Below are positions 43,822 through 52,859 of a stretch of DNA of 64,000 bases, piece by piece. Origin of the DNA: Rhizobium sophoriradicis (GTDB lineage Bacteria > Pseudomonadota > Alphaproteobacteria > Rhizobiales > Rhizobiaceae); assembly GCF_003939025.1 (NCBI RefSeq), contig NZ_RQIH01000012.1:62001-126000 (forward strand), given 5' to 3'. The translations under genes and the position numbers were made by a program. The notes under the pieces were generated by a model. The model saw nothing but the letters and a program-made list of their open reading frames with translations, searched no databases and was not told the DNA's origin. The stretch's first letter is position 1; each line of letters begins with the position of its first letter.

Positions 43822-46161
43822 ATGGACAAGTCCACCTTCGAAGACCCCAAAGTCGTCATCTCCGGCCCCATGCACGGCTCGCTGCGCCATGATTCAGCGC
43901 ATAAACATGTCACCGGAAGCGCCGATTATATCGACGATATTCCCGAACCCGCCGGCTTGCTGCACGGCGCGCTCGGCCTCTCCGACCGGGCGCATGCCGA
44001 AATCATAGGCATCGATCTTTCCGCTGTCGCCGCCTATCCCGGCGTCGTCTGGGTTTTCACCGGCAAGGACGTTCCCGGCGTCAACGACACCAGCTCCAAC
44101 GGTAGCCATGACGAGCCGCTGCTCGCTGAAACCTTAGTGCAGTTCCACGGTCAGCCGATCTTTGCCGTCATAGCCGAGACGCGCGACGCGGCGCGCCGCG
44201 CCGCGCGGCTGGCGAAGATCGACTATCGCGACCTCCCGCACTGGCACGATATCGACGGCGCCCTTGCCAATGGCGGCCCCTTAGTGATCACCCCGATGAC
44301 GCTCCTCCGCGGCGAGCCGGAAACGGAAATGTTGAATGCCGCCATGCGGCTGAAGGGCCAGATGCGCATCGGCGGACAGGAGCATTTCTATCTCGAAGGC
44401 CATATCGCCGTGGCGATTCCCGGCGAGGACGACGAGGTCACCGTCTGGTCCTCGACGCAGCATCCGAGCGAGATCCAGCACATTGTCGGCCACGTGCTCG
44501 ATATCCCGTCGAACGCGGTCACCGTCAACGTGCGCCGTATGGGCGGCGGCTTCGGCGGCAAGGAAACGCAGGGTAATCAGTTCGCAGCCCTTGCCGCGAT
44601 CGCCGCCAAGAAGCTCGGCCGTGCGATTAAATTCCGCCCGGACCGCGACGAGGATATGAGCGCCACCGGCAAGCGTCACGATTTTCTGGTCGATTACGAC
44701 GTGGGCTTCGATGCCGAAGGCCGCATCCACGCCGTCGACGCCACTTACGCGGCCCGCTGCGGCTTCTCCTCGGATCTGTCGGGACCGGTAACCGACCGCG
44801 CCCTCTTCCATGCCGATTCCAGCTATTTCTATCCGCATGTGCATCTCCAGTCGAAGCCGCTGAAAACGCACACGGTCTCCAACACCGCCTTCCGCGGCTT
44901 CGGCGGCCCGCAGGGCATGCTCGGCGCCGAGCGCCTCATCGAGGAGATCGCTTATGCCCTCGGCAAGGATCCGTTGGATATCCGCAAGCTGAATTTCTAC
45001 GGCCAGCCGGGCTCCGGACGCACGCTGACGCCCTACCATCAAGAGGTCGAGGACAATATCATTGCCCCCGTCGTCGAAGAGTTGGAGAACACGTCAGACT
45101 ACCGGGCGCGACGCAACGCCATCATCGGCTTCAACCGCGACAGCCGCTATATCAAGAAGGGCATTGCCCTGACGCCGGTGAAATTCGGCATTTCCTTCAC
45201 CATGACCGCCTTCAACCAGGCCGGTGCGCTCGTCCACATCTATCAGGACGGCTCGATCCACCTGAACCATGGCGGCACCGAAATGGGCCAGGGCCTCTAT
45301 ACCAAGGTCGCGCAGGTGCTGGCCGACAGCTTCCAGGTCGATATCGACCGGGTGAAGATCACCGCGACGACAACCGCCAAGGTGCCGAACACCTCGGCCA
45401 CCGCCGCCTCCTCCGGCTCGGATCTGAATGGCATGGCGGCCTATGATGCCGCCCGCCAGATCAAGGAACGTCTGGTCGCCTTTGCCGCCGAGAAATGGGA
45501 AGTGGCGCCTTCCGACATTGTCTTCCTGCCCAACCGGGTGCGGGTCGGTGAAATCGAGATCCCCTTCCCCGATTTCATCAAGCAGGCCTATTTCGCCCGC
45601 GTCCAGCTGTCTGCCGCCGGCTTCTACAAGACGCCGAAGATCCACTGGGACCGCAAGGCCGGCCGCGGCACGCCTTTCTTTTATTTCGCCTATGGCGCCG
45701 CCTGCACCGAAGTCTCGATCGACACGCTGACCGGCGAATATCTGATTGACCGCACCGACATCCTTCACGATGTCGGCCGCTCGCTGAACCCAGCAATCGA
45801 CCTCGGCCAGGTCGAGGGCGCCTTCGTGCAGGGCCTGGGCTGGCTGACGACGGAAGAACTCTGGTGGGATGACAATGGACGGCTGCGCACCCATGCGCCG
45901 TCCACCTACAAGATCCCGCTCGCCTCCGACCGCCCGAAGATCTTCAACGTGCGCCTCGCCGAATGGTCGGAGAACGCGGAGGCCACCATCGGCCGCTCCA
46001 AGGCCGTCGGCGAACCGCCCTTCATGCTGGCGATCTCGGTGCTGGAGGCGCTGTCGATGGCGGTCGCCAGCGTGGCGGATTACAAGGTCTGCCCCAGGCT
46101 CGACGCCCCGGCGACGCCGGAACGGGTGCTGATGGCGGTGGAGCGGATGAAGCGGGTGTAG
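43822..46161 (+). CDS. xdhB: Xanthine dehydrogenase, molybdopterin (large) subunit
   Basis: This is the 779-residue catalytic subunit that binds the molybdenum cofactor. It has the start GSLRHDSAHKHVTGSADYIDD (in parts) and the molybdopterin segments GGGFGGKET near residue 238, FRGFGGPQGM near 358, and HGGTEMGQGLYTKVAQV near 485. The catalytic Glu sits in SKAVGEPPFM near 730. The ATG at 43822 with AAGGA upstream is chosen; an earlier frame runs through the repeat element. With XdhA it makes urate from xanthine; XdhC is encoded about 700 bp downstream. Confidence 0.95.
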   Translation: MDKSTFEDPKVVISGPMHGSLRHDSAHKHVTGSADYIDDIPEPAGLLHGALGLSDRAHAEIIGIDLSAVAAYPGVVWVFTGKDVPGVNDTSSNGSHDEPLLAETLVQFHGQPIFAVIAETRDAARRAARLAKIDYRDLPHWHDIDGALANGGPLVITPMTLLRGEPETEMLNAAMRLKGQMRIGGQEHFYLEGHIAVAIPGEDDEVTVWSSTQHPSEIQHIVGHVLDIPSNAVTVNVRRMGGGFGGKETQGNQFAALAAIAAKKLGRAIKFRPDRDEDMSATGKRHDFLVDYDVGFDAEGRIHAVDATYAARCGFSSDLSGPVTDRALFHADSSYFYPHVHLQSKPLKTHTVSNTAFRGFGGPQGMLGAERLIEEIAYALGKDPLDIRKLNFYGQPGSGRTLTPYHQEVEDNIIAPVVEELENTSDYRARRNAIIGFNRDSRYIKKGIALTPVKFGISFTMTAFNQAGALVHIYQDGSIHLNHGGTEMGQGLYTKVAQVLADSFQVDIDRVKITATTTAKVPNTSATAASSGSDLNGMAAYDAARQIKERLVAFAAEKWEVAPSDIVFLPNRVRVGEIEIPFPDFIKQAYFARVQLSAAGFYKTPKIHWDRKAGRGTPFFYFAYGAACTEVSIDTLTGEYLIDRTDILHDVGRSLNPAIDLGQVEGAFVQGLGWLTTEELWWDDNGRLRTHAPSTYKIPLASDRPKIFNVRLAEWSENAEATIGRSKAVGEPPFMLAISVLEALSMAVASVADYKVCPRLDAPATPERVLMAVERMKRV

Positions 46162-46175
46162 GATGGCGGCGAAAT

Positions 46176-46607
46176 ATGTCCGATCCCGAAGACATTAGGA
46201 AAAGACGTCCCGGCAAAACTCTGCAAGCTCGCAAATTACGTCAAACCGAAACTGAAGAGGAATATCGGCTTTGGGGCGATCTGCGAAATCCACAGTTGAA
46301 TGGCTATAAGTTTATGCGACAAGCCCCACTTGGGGCCTACATCGCCGACTTTCTATGCCGCGAAGCGCGACTGATTATCGAAATCGATGGATTTCAACAC
46401 GCCGACAATATGTCCGACATTACTCGGACCTTGTGGCTAAACCAGGCTGGATATTCAATCCTCCGATTTTGGAATCATGAAATAACCCAGGAGCGAAGAG
46501 CAGTCCTCGACACGATCCTTGCCGCACTTGAAAGGCGAATAGTCCAGCGCGATGATATCCTCCGCTTCTATCCTGCGATCATTCGTACCGGGAAATTGAG
46601 AACGTAA
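46176..46607 (+). CDS. DUF559 / Vsr-like nuclease-fold protein
   Basis: This is a 143-residue protein of the DUF559 family, in the restriction-endonuclease-like fold related to the Vsr mismatch endonuclease. It has ARKLRQTETEEEYRLWGDLR near residue 18 and FMRQAPLGAYIADFLCRE near 45. LIIEIDGFQH near 64 and ILRFWNHEI near 94 match the catalytic Asp/Glu pattern of this fold. It begins 14 bp after the xdhB stop, inside the xdh gene group. Its cellular role is unknown for the family. Confidence 0.85.
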   Translation: MSDPEDIRKRRPGKTLQARKLRQTETEEEYRLWGDLRNPQLNGYKFMRQAPLGAYIADFLCREARLIIEIDGFQHADNMSDITRTLWLNQAGYSILRFWNHEITQERRAVLDTILAALERRIVQRDDILRFYPAIIRTGKLRT

Positions 46608-46622
46608 TGCGCTTGAACCAAG

Positions 46623-46817
46623 CCCCCTCATCCGACCCTTCGGGCCACCTTCTCCCCGCTGGGGAGAAGAGGGAACAAGGCTTTTGCGCATCGCTCAAGC
46701 AAACCGCTGAACCTGCAGAAACTACATGTAAAAGCGTAGATGGGATCGACAAAAGCGCGGCATTCTCCCTCTTCTCCCCAGCGGGGAGAAGGTGGCCCGA
46801 AGGGTCGGATGAGGGGG
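46623..46817. repeat. Intergenic element with perfect 52-bp inverted repeats
   Basis: Arms 46623-46674 and 46766-46817 are identical inverted repeats of 52 nt with a 91-nt centre. Each arm contains its own hairpins (CCCTTCGGG and CCCCGCTGGGG types). The ends read CCCCCTCATCC. The perfect arms suggest a recent or actively homogenised copy of the family also seen at 30013 and 43648. It lies between the DUF559 gene and xdhC. Confidence 0.9.
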
Positions 46818-46854
46818 TCTTCGCGGCATACTCCATAGGTCACGGAGCGATCCC

Positions 46855-47661
46855 ATGACCGACCTCCCCGTCTTCCTCGCCGCCCACCCCGACGCAATCC
46901 TCATCGACATCACCAGCACGCAAGGCTCCACCCCACGCGAGGCCGGGGCCTTCATGCTCGTCTCGCCAACCGCGCTGTGGGGCACGATCGGCGGCGGACA
47001 GTTCGAATTCATGGCGATCCACAATGCACGGGAGATGCTGGCGGGAACCGGCGGCGCGACCAGCATGGATATCCCGCTCGGCCCCGAAATCGGCCAGTGC
47101 TGCGGTGGGCGTACACAATTGCGGTTCCGCCGGCTGACGCCGACGTTGAAAGACGAGCTCGACGCCACACGCGAGATCGAGCGCCTGCCCGAGGTGCTTC
47201 TCTTCGGCGCCGGCCATGTCGGCCGCGCGCTGGCCGCAGCTCTTGCGCCGCTGCCGCTGTCGGTAACGGTGGTCGAAACCAGGCAGGAAGAGCTCGCCAA
47301 TCTGCCGGCTGCGACGAAGACCCGCCTGGTGCCGATGCCGGAGGCGCTGGTGAAGGATATACCGGCCGGCGGCGCGGTCGTCATCCTGACGCACGACCAT
47401 GCGCTGGACTTTCTCATCGCCCGTGAAGCGCTGGCGAGGGAGGATCTCGCCTATACCGGCATGATCGGTTCAGCGACCAAACGCGCCACCTTGGCAAGCT
47501 GGCTTTCCCGCGAAGGCGGCGAACGCGCCTGGATGGAGCGATTGACGCTGCCGATCGGCGGCTCGGCGGTCAGGGACAAACGCCCCGAGGTGATCGCCGC
47601 AATGACCGCCGCCGAAATCCTGACGGCGCTGGCGGCCTATCGCTTGCAGGCGTCCTCGTAG
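46855..47661 (+). CDS. xdhC: Xanthine dehydrogenase accessory protein XdhC
   Basis: XdhC binds and sulfurates the molybdenum cofactor for insertion into XdhB. The 268-residue protein has the XdhC/CoxI N-terminal domain (ITSTQGSTPREAGAFMLV near residue 19, GTIGGGQFEF near 43). The Rossmann-like XdhC C-terminal domain follows (LFGAGHVGRALAAALAPLP near 116, GMIGSATKRATLASWL near 202). It completes the xdh set, although two repeat elements and a nuclease-like gene interrupt the cluster. Its 3' end overlaps the opposite-strand small gene by 25 bp. Confidence 0.94.
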   Translation: MTDLPVFLAAHPDAILIDITSTQGSTPREAGAFMLVSPTALWGTIGGGQFEFMAIHNAREMLAGTGGATSMDIPLGPEIGQCCGGRTQLRFRRLTPTLKDELDATREIERLPEVLLFGAGHVGRALAAALAPLPLSVTVVETRQEELANLPAATKTRLVPMPEALVKDIPAGGAVVILTHDHALDFLIAREALAREDLAYTGMIGSATKRATLASWLSREGGERAWMERLTLPIGGSAVRDKRPEVIAAMTAAEILTALAAYRLQASS

Positions 47662-47831
47662 AACGGATCGCGGCCGTCGAGGAAACCAAGATCACGCTTG
47701 ATGCGATCAGGCGCAGCATCGAGGTCGAGGCGGGGCAGCTGGCCGAAACGGCCGACCAGCAGTCCGGCAACACGCTTGAACACACCCACGCTTGGCTGCG
47801 AGCGCTTTTCGTCGATAGCAAAGCAATCCAT
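47637..47831 (-). CDS. Small protein of unknown function
   Basis: This is a 64-residue basic, soluble-looking protein. The ATG at 47831 has GAGGTGAT upstream. The C-terminal half, DLDAAPDRIKRDLGFLDGRD, looks structured and its codon use is typical of the replicon. It overlaps the end of xdhC by 25 bp and is divergent from the LysR gene, which may regulate it. I do not recognise the family. Confidence 0.55.
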   Translation of the reverse strand: MDCFAIDEKRSQPSVGVFKRVAGLLVGRFGQLPRLDLDAAPDRIKRDLGFLDGRDPFYEDACKR

Positions 47832-47933
47832 GACATCACCTCGTCAGTTTGATGGTATGGGTTGCAGTTTGCCGCCAAAAATGCTGCAATTCCAAATCGA
47901 ACTACCGTCTGCGTGCATCAAGAGAACTTATCC

Positions 47934-48830
47934 ATGAAGCTTTCGAAACAGTTTCCGCTGAATGCGCTGCGCGTCTTCGAGGCCGCCGCCCGGCTCGGTA
48001 GTTTCACCAAGGCCGGCGACGAGCTCGGCATGACGCAGACGGCCGTCAGCTACCAGATCAAGCTCTTGGAGGAGAATGTCGGCGAGCCGCTCTTCCTGCG
48101 CCGGCCCCGACAGATCGCATTGACGGAGACCGGCGAACGGCTGGCGCCGAAGGTGACCGAAGCCTTCGCCATGCTGCACGACGCGATGGCGACGGCGCGC
48201 GACAGTGTCGAAGGCACGCTCGCCATCAGCTCTACCCATACGTTCGCGTCAAAATGGCTGGCGCCGCGCCTCGGCTCCTTCCATTTGAAGCATCCGGCGA
48301 TCGCCGTGCGCTTTCAGGCGAGCTCTGATATCATCGACTTTTCTCGCGAGCAGATCGATGTCGCCATCCGCTGGGGCGACGGCAATTGGCCGGGTCTGAC
48401 CCTGCACCGGCTGATGGGGCTGGAGTTCACACCGATGCTGAGCCCGAAGCTGGCGGAAGCGGCCGGCGGCATCAGGGAGCCGCGTGATCTCCTGAAATTC
48501 GATCTCTTCGATGCCGGTGACATCTGGTGGAAACAATGGTTCGAGGCAGCCGGCGTCACCGAGACGGATCTTGATCGCCGCCCGCGCAATCAACTCGGCT
48601 CCCAGGCGGTGGAAGCCGACGCGGCAATGTCGGGACATGGCGTCGCCATCCTCAACCCGGCCTTCTATGCGGCCGAAATCGCGCTCGGCCGGCTCTATCA
48701 GCCCTTCGAGTTGACCCGCAGCGACGGCAAGGCTTACTGGCTTGCCTATCCCGAAAACCGCCGTAACCTACCGAAGATCAAGGCCTTCCGCAACTGGATC
48801 CTGGAAGAGATGAAGGCGGCCGGCCATTAG
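47934..48830 (+). CDS. LysR-family transcriptional regulator (GcvA-like)
   Basis: This is a 298-residue LysR regulator. The N-terminal helix-turn-helix is LNALRVFEAAARLGSFTKAGDELGMTQTAVS (in parts) at residues about 9-40. The C-terminal inducer domain starts near 92 and has the GcvA-type DVAIRWGDGNWPGL segment near 142. I chose the ATG at 47934; a longer frame begins upstream but has no homology. It is divergent from the small gene at 47637 and near xdhC and puuD, so purine-gene control is possible but unproven. Confidence 0.9.
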   Translation: MKLSKQFPLNALRVFEAAARLGSFTKAGDELGMTQTAVSYQIKLLEENVGEPLFLRRPRQIALTETGERLAPKVTEAFAMLHDAMATARDSVEGTLAISSTHTFASKWLAPRLGSFHLKHPAIAVRFQASSDIIDFSREQIDVAIRWGDGNWPGLTLHRLMGLEFTPMLSPKLAEAAGGIREPRDLLKFDLFDAGDIWWKQWFEAAGVTETDLDRRPRNQLGSQAVEADAAMSGHGVAILNPAFYAAEIALGRLYQPFELTRSDGKAYWLAYPENRRNLPKIKAFRNWILEEMKAAGH

Positions 48831-48840
48831 ATCATCACAG

Positions 48841-48864
48841 GGACCCGGTTCACCAGCCGGGTCC
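48841..48864 (+). terminator. Hairpin after the LysR gene
   Basis: GGACCCGG and CCGGGTCC pair perfectly over 8 bp with an 8-nt loop, 11 bp after the LysR stop. There is no T-run. It sits between convergent genes. Confidence 0.5.
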
Positions 48865-48882
48865 ACTGTAGTGATACTCGTC

Positions 48883-49215
48883 TCAAAATCCCATCTCCGG
48901 CGCATAAAAACAGCGCGGCGTATCCTCGTTCGGAAACAGACAGAGATGATAGTCGTTGTCGCCGGATTGCATCGCCTTCGTCATCGGCAGCAGGAAGACA
49001 TGCGCGTGCGTGACCAGCCGGTGGTCGCCCGGCAGCAACGTTACGCGATATCCGCCCGGCGTCACCGCCACGCTTTTCGAAGGGATCATCTGGCAGTCGC
49101 CATTATGACTGTCGCCGTTGCAACAATAGGGGTCATAACTCCACCCCGAGGGTGCGTCGTGAGCCGTCGCCAGCGACGCATATGCAATCATCACACACGT
49201 CAAAATGCTGCGCAT
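48883..49215 (-). CDS. Small exported cysteine-containing protein
   Basis: This is a 110-residue protein with a signal peptide (hydrophobic residues 3-16, cleavage after ATA near 18). The mature part has CCNGDSHNGDC near residue 31 and two further cysteines near the C-terminus, suggesting two disulphide bonds in the periplasm. The pattern WSYDPYCCNG followed by VTPGGYRVTL is one I associate with a conserved rhizobial exported family of unknown function. It is monocistronic. Confidence 0.78.
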   Translation of the reverse strand: MRSILTCVMIAYASLATAHDAPSGWSYDPYCCNGDSHNGDCQMIPSKSVAVTPGGYRVTLLPGDHRLVTHAHVFLLPMTKAMQSGDNDYHLCLFPNEDTPRCFYAPEMGF

Positions 49216-49303
49216 GGCATCTTCTCCGTCGATGAATGCGCCGCCGCTGATCCACTGTTCTTATTTCATTCCGGCGGCCTTAAACATAACTGTAACCGAA
49301 TTG

Positions 49304-49492
49304 TCATGGTTTCAAGACCTGCTGCATGAGCAGACCGAGTATAAGCCGGAGATAATGCACAGCCTTCTCGGCATCTTTTAGGCACAGGAGCATATCGACG
49401 ATGCGGACACGATCGGCAGCTTCGACAAAACCGCCGATGAGTTGATCGCTGTAGAGCGCGGTGATCATATCATTATTGCCCGCGTTCCCCAC
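49304..49492 (-). CDS. Small helical protein, function unknown
   Basis: An open frame of 62 codons begins at a GTG at 49492, with an ATG eight codons later at 49468. The protein is predicted to be helical and amphipathic (FVEAADRVRIVDMLLCLKDA near residue 22, then YLRLILGLLMQQVL). Codon use is reasonable. There is no strong ribosome binding site for either start, so confidence is moderate. It is divergent from puuD. Confidence 0.42.
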   Translation of the reverse strand: MGNAGNNDMITALYSDQLIGGFVEAADRVRIVDMLLCLKDAEKAVHYLRLILGLLMQQVLKP

Positions 49493-49591
49493 CGTTGCCG
49501 AATTGGCGTCCTGTGCGGCTCTTCAATCTCCTCTTCCCTCCCCGTCAAAATTTCCGCAAAGTCGCGAGTCGGAGGAAGTTAGGGGAATTCG

Positions 49592-50830
49592 ATGTATGAA
49601 TATGCCATAGCATGGGAATGGCTGGCCTTCGCGGCACGCTGGTTCCATGTCATCACCGCGATCGCCTGGATCGGATCGTCTTTCTATTTCATCGCGCTTG
49701 ATCTCGGACTGGTGAAACGGCCGCATCTGCCGCCCGGCGCTTATGGCGAGGAATGGCAGGTCCATGGTGGCGGCTTCTATCATATCCAGAAATATCTGGT
49801 GGCGCCGGCGCAAATGCCCGAGCACCTGACCTGGTTCAAATACGAAAGCTATTTCACCTGGATCTCCGGCTTTCTGATGCTCTGCATCGTCTATTACGGC
49901 GGCGCCGACCTCTTCCTCATCGACCGGCATGTGCTCGACATCAGCCCGCCGGTCGCCATCGCGATCTCGCTGGCATCGCTGGCGTTCGGCTGGCTCGTTT
50001 ATGACCTCCTCTGCAAATCCCCGCTCGGGCGCAACACCTGGGGGCTGATGGCGGTGCTCTATGTCGTGCTCGTCTTCATGGCCTGGGGCTATACGCAGCT
50101 TTTCACCGGCCGCGCCGCCTTCCTGCATCTCGGCGCCTTCACCGCGACGATCATGTCGGCCAATGTCTTCATGATCATCATCCCGAACCAGAAGATCGTC
50201 GTCGCCGACCTGATCGCCGGCCGCACGCCCGACCCGAAATACGGCCAGGTCGCCAAGCAGCGATCGCTGCACAACAACTACCTGACCCTGCCCGTCATCT
50301 TCTTCATGCTGTCGAACCACTATCCGCTCTCCTTCGGAACACAGTTCAACTGGGTGATCGCCGCGCTGGTCTTCCTGATGGGCGTCACCATCCGCCACTG
50401 GTTCAACACCACCCATGCCAGGAAAGGCCGGCCGACCTGGACCTGGATCGTCACCGTCATCCTTTTCATCCTGATCATGTGGCTTTCGACGGTGCCGAAG
50501 CTGCTGACCGGCGAAAGGGATACGGCGGCGGTGGCGCCCGCCTTCCAGCAATTCGCAAGCGATCCGCATTTTCCCGCCGTCAAGCAACTGGTCGCGACAC
50601 GCTGCTCCATGTGCCACGCCGCCGAGCCCGTCTATGAGGGCATCGTGCGAGCACCGAACGGCGTCGAGCTCGAAAACGACGCTGATATCGCCGCCCATGC
50701 CCGTGAAATCTATATACAGGCCGGCCGCAGCCATGCCATGCCGCCCGGCAACATCACCGATATCACGCCGGACGAACGCAAGCTGCTCGTCGCCTGGTTC
50801 GAAAGCGCAGTCGAAGGCAAGAAACAATGA
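49592..50830 (+). CDS. puuD: Urate hydroxylase PuuD (membrane urate oxidase with cytochrome c domain)
   Basis: PuuD oxidises urate to 5-hydroxyisourate in the inner membrane and passes electrons to the respiratory chain. The 412-residue protein has an N-terminal region of about eight membrane helices with RWFHVITAIAWIGSSFYFI near residue 16, WFKYESYFTWISGF near 83 and conserved His residues. The C-terminal cytochrome c domain has the haem motif CSMCH near residue 339 and a Met ligand in HAMPPGN. It overlaps guaD by 4 bp, forming a purine breakdown operon. Confidence 0.93.
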   Translation: MYEYAIAWEWLAFAARWFHVITAIAWIGSSFYFIALDLGLVKRPHLPPGAYGEEWQVHGGGFYHIQKYLVAPAQMPEHLTWFKYESYFTWISGFLMLCIVYYGGADLFLIDRHVLDISPPVAIAISLASLAFGWLVYDLLCKSPLGRNTWGLMAVLYVVLVFMAWGYTQLFTGRAAFLHLGAFTATIMSANVFMIIIPNQKIVVADLIAGRTPDPKYGQVAKQRSLHNNYLTLPVIFFMLSNHYPLSFGTQFNWVIAALVFLMGVTIRHWFNTTHARKGRPTWTWIVTVILFILIMWLSTVPKLLTGERDTAAVAPAFQQFASDPHFPAVKQLVATRCSMCHAAEPVYEGIVRAPNGVELENDADIAAHAREIYIQAGRSHAMPPGNITDITPDERKLLVAWFESAVEGKKQ

Positions 50831-52176
50831 CGACGACACTCCTGCGCGGCCGCCTGCTGTCCTTTCATCGGGCGCCGCTGAGCCTGGCCGACAGCCAGAG
50901 CTATCTCTACCAGGAAGATGGCGGCCTGCTGATCGAAGACGGGCTGATCGCGTCGGTCGGCACTTATGCCGACGTGAAGGCGAAGGCAGCCGCTGACGTG
51001 GTGGAGATCGACCACCGCCCGCACCTCATCCTGCCCGGCTTCATCGACATGCACCTGCATTTTCCGCAGATGCAGGTGATCGCCTCCTATGCCGCCAACC
51101 TGCTCGAATGGCTGAACACCTATACCTTTCCCGAGGAATGCCGTTTCGTCGAAAGCGCACATGCCGAGCGGATCGCCACGCATTTCTACGACGAACTGAT
51201 CCGCCACGGCACGACGACGGCGGTCGCCTATTGCTCCGTGCACAAGACCTCCGCTGACGCCTTCTTCGCCGAGGCGATGAAACGCAATATGCGCATGGTC
51301 GGCGGCAAGGTGATGATGGACCGCAACGCCCCGCAGGGCCTGCTCGACACGCCCGAGATGGGCTATGACGAGACCCGCCAGGTGATTTCGGACTGGCACG
51401 GCAAAGGCCGCAACCACGTCGCCATCACCCCGCGCTTCGCGATCACCTCCACGCCGGCGCAGATGGAGGCGACATCAGCCCTTGCCCGCGAATTTCCCGA
51501 CCTGCACATCCAGACGCATCTTTCGGAAAATCACGACGAAATCAAATTCACCTGCGAGCTCTATCCCCAGGCGATCGACTATACCGACATCTATGCCCGC
51601 TACAGCCTGCTCGGCCCGAAAAGCCTCTTCGGCCACGCCATTCACCTCTCCGAACGCGAAGCCGATGTCATGAGTGAGACGGCTTCGGTCGCCGTCCATT
51701 GCCCTACTTCGAACCTCTTCCTCGGCTCCGGCCTGTTCCCGCTGAAGGCGCTGGCGCGGCGCGACAAGCCGGTGCGCATCGGTGTGGCGACCGATATCGG
51801 CGGCGGCTCCAGCTATTCGATGCTGAAAACCATGGACGAGGCCTATAAGATCCAGCAATTGCTCGGAGAACGGCTGAACCCGCTGGAAAGCTATTACCTG
51901 ATGACCCGCGGCAATGCCGAGGCGCTGTCGCTGGCCGACCGGGTCGGCACGCTGGACCCCGGCACCGACGCCGATCTCGTCGTCCTCAATGCGGCCGCGA
52001 CCCCGGCCATGGCGCTGAAGCTGGAAGCGGTGAAAACCCTGCCCGAGGAACTTTTCCTCCTGCAGACGATGGGCGACGACCGGGCGGTCGCCGAAACCTA
52101 TGTGGCCGGCGTCGCGTCAAAAAAGACCCTCCAGGCGAACTTGCAAAAATCCGCCGATCTTCCCATAATTTCATGA
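50827..52176 (+). CDS. guaD: Guanine deaminase
   Basis: This enzyme converts guanine to xanthine and ammonia. The 449-residue amidohydrolase has the metal motif GFIDMHLHFPQMQ near residue 74, YTFPEECRF near 98, a zinc His in HLSENHDEI near 235 and HCPTSNLFLGSGLF near 290. The Asp is in VATDIGGGSSYSM near 320. It is coupled to puuD by a 4-bp overlap, so xanthine made here can be taken by XdhAB to urate and then by PuuD. A ParDE pair follows 11 bp later. Confidence 0.94.
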   Translation: MTTTLLRGRLLSFHRAPLSLADSQSYLYQEDGGLLIEDGLIASVGTYADVKAKAAADVVEIDHRPHLILPGFIDMHLHFPQMQVIASYAANLLEWLNTYTFPEECRFVESAHAERIATHFYDELIRHGTTTAVAYCSVHKTSADAFFAEAMKRNMRMVGGKVMMDRNAPQGLLDTPEMGYDETRQVISDWHGKGRNHVAITPRFAITSTPAQMEATSALAREFPDLHIQTHLSENHDEIKFTCELYPQAIDYTDIYARYSLLGPKSLFGHAIHLSEREADVMSETASVAVHCPTSNLFLGSGLFPLKALARRDKPVRIGVATDIGGGSSYSMLKTMDEAYKIQQLLGERLNPLESYYLMTRGNAEALSLADRVGTLDPGTDADLVVLNAAATPAMALKLEAVKTLPEELFLLQTMGDDRAVAETYVAGVASKKTLQANLQKSADLPIIS

Positions 52177-52187
52177 GGAGAAACCTC

Positions 52188-52448
52188 ATGGACCTGACTG
52201 TTTCATTGCCGGATGAACTGGCGAGCTACATCAAGAGAAAGATCGAATCCGGCGGTTACAGCTCTTCGAGCGACGTCGTGAGCGAAGCCCTGCGGCTGCT
52301 TGAGGAGCGCGATAGTGCAAACACCCGCGAGGCCGAACGCCTGCGGATTGCGTGGCACGTTGGAATGGAAAGCGGAGATTTCGCCCCTCTGGACATTGAT
52401 GCCGTGAAGGCCGAAGGGCGCCGGCGGTTTGCCGCATCCAAAGCCTGA
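52188..52448 (+). CDS. parD: ParD-type antitoxin (ribbon-helix-helix)
   Basis: This is an 86-residue CopG/ParD-like antitoxin. The N-terminal strand MDLTVSLPDELASYIKRKI and helix YSSSSDVVSEALRLLEERD make the DNA-binding ribbon-helix-helix at residues 1-45, and the C-terminal tail should wrap the toxin. GAGGAG precedes the ATG. It is followed 3 bp later by parE. The pair starts 11 bp after guaD and could be read from its transcript, but ParD normally represses its own promoter. Confidence 0.9.
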   Translation: MDLTVSLPDELASYIKRKIESGGYSSSSDVVSEALRLLEERDSANTREAERLRIAWHVGMESGDFAPLDIDAVKAEGRRRFAASKA

Positions 52449-52451
52449 TCG

Positions 52452-52751
52452 ATGGCCGCAGTTTTTTATTCGAGCCGAGCCCGCTCGGACATGCTGGACA
52501 TTTGGCTGTGGATCGCCAGCAGCAGCGGCCAGACCATGGCCGATACCATCATCGACCGCATCGAACAGCGCGTTTCCTCTCTGGGACGACATCCACAAAT
52601 TGGTCCGAAACGACCGGAAATCGCCAGGGATGCCCGGGTGCTGGTGGTCGAAAGATGGCTCGTGCTCTACTCCTGCGACCGCGACGACGTTCGTATCATA
52701 CGCATCATCGACGGAGCGAGCGACCTTCGCGATATCGCATGGGAGGAATGA
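52452..52751 (+). CDS. parE: ParE-type toxin
   Basis: This is a 99-residue ParE/RelE-superfamily toxin; ParE members inhibit DNA gyrase. The family patterns are YSSRARSDMLDIWLWIASSS near residue 6, LGRHPQIGPKRPEI near 44 and LVVERWLVLYSCDRDDVRIIRI (in parts) near 64. The gene is intact, unlike the toxin frame at 11831. It forms a module with parD, which it follows by 3 bp. Confidence 0.9.
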   Translation: MAAVFYSSRARSDMLDIWLWIASSSGQTMADTIIDRIEQRVSSLGRHPQIGPKRPEIARDARVLVVERWLVLYSCDRDDVRIIRIIDGASDLRDIAWEE

Positions 52752-52859
52752 TCCCACTATCCGCCATCGGAGCCGGCATCGATCTTCGAATTTCCCGTAA
52801 CGCTCCCGCGATTTCCATGTTACGCCGGATCGCCGAATTCAGATGTGAAGGTTCAATTC

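Noticed and set aside
25827..46817. The palindromic repeats as a CRISPR array
   Set aside because: Copies are inverted pairs far apart, without short regular direct repeats and spacers.
46607..46858. Open frames through the 52-bp inverted repeat
   Set aside because: Both strands give similar repeat-derived peptides, so there is no gene.
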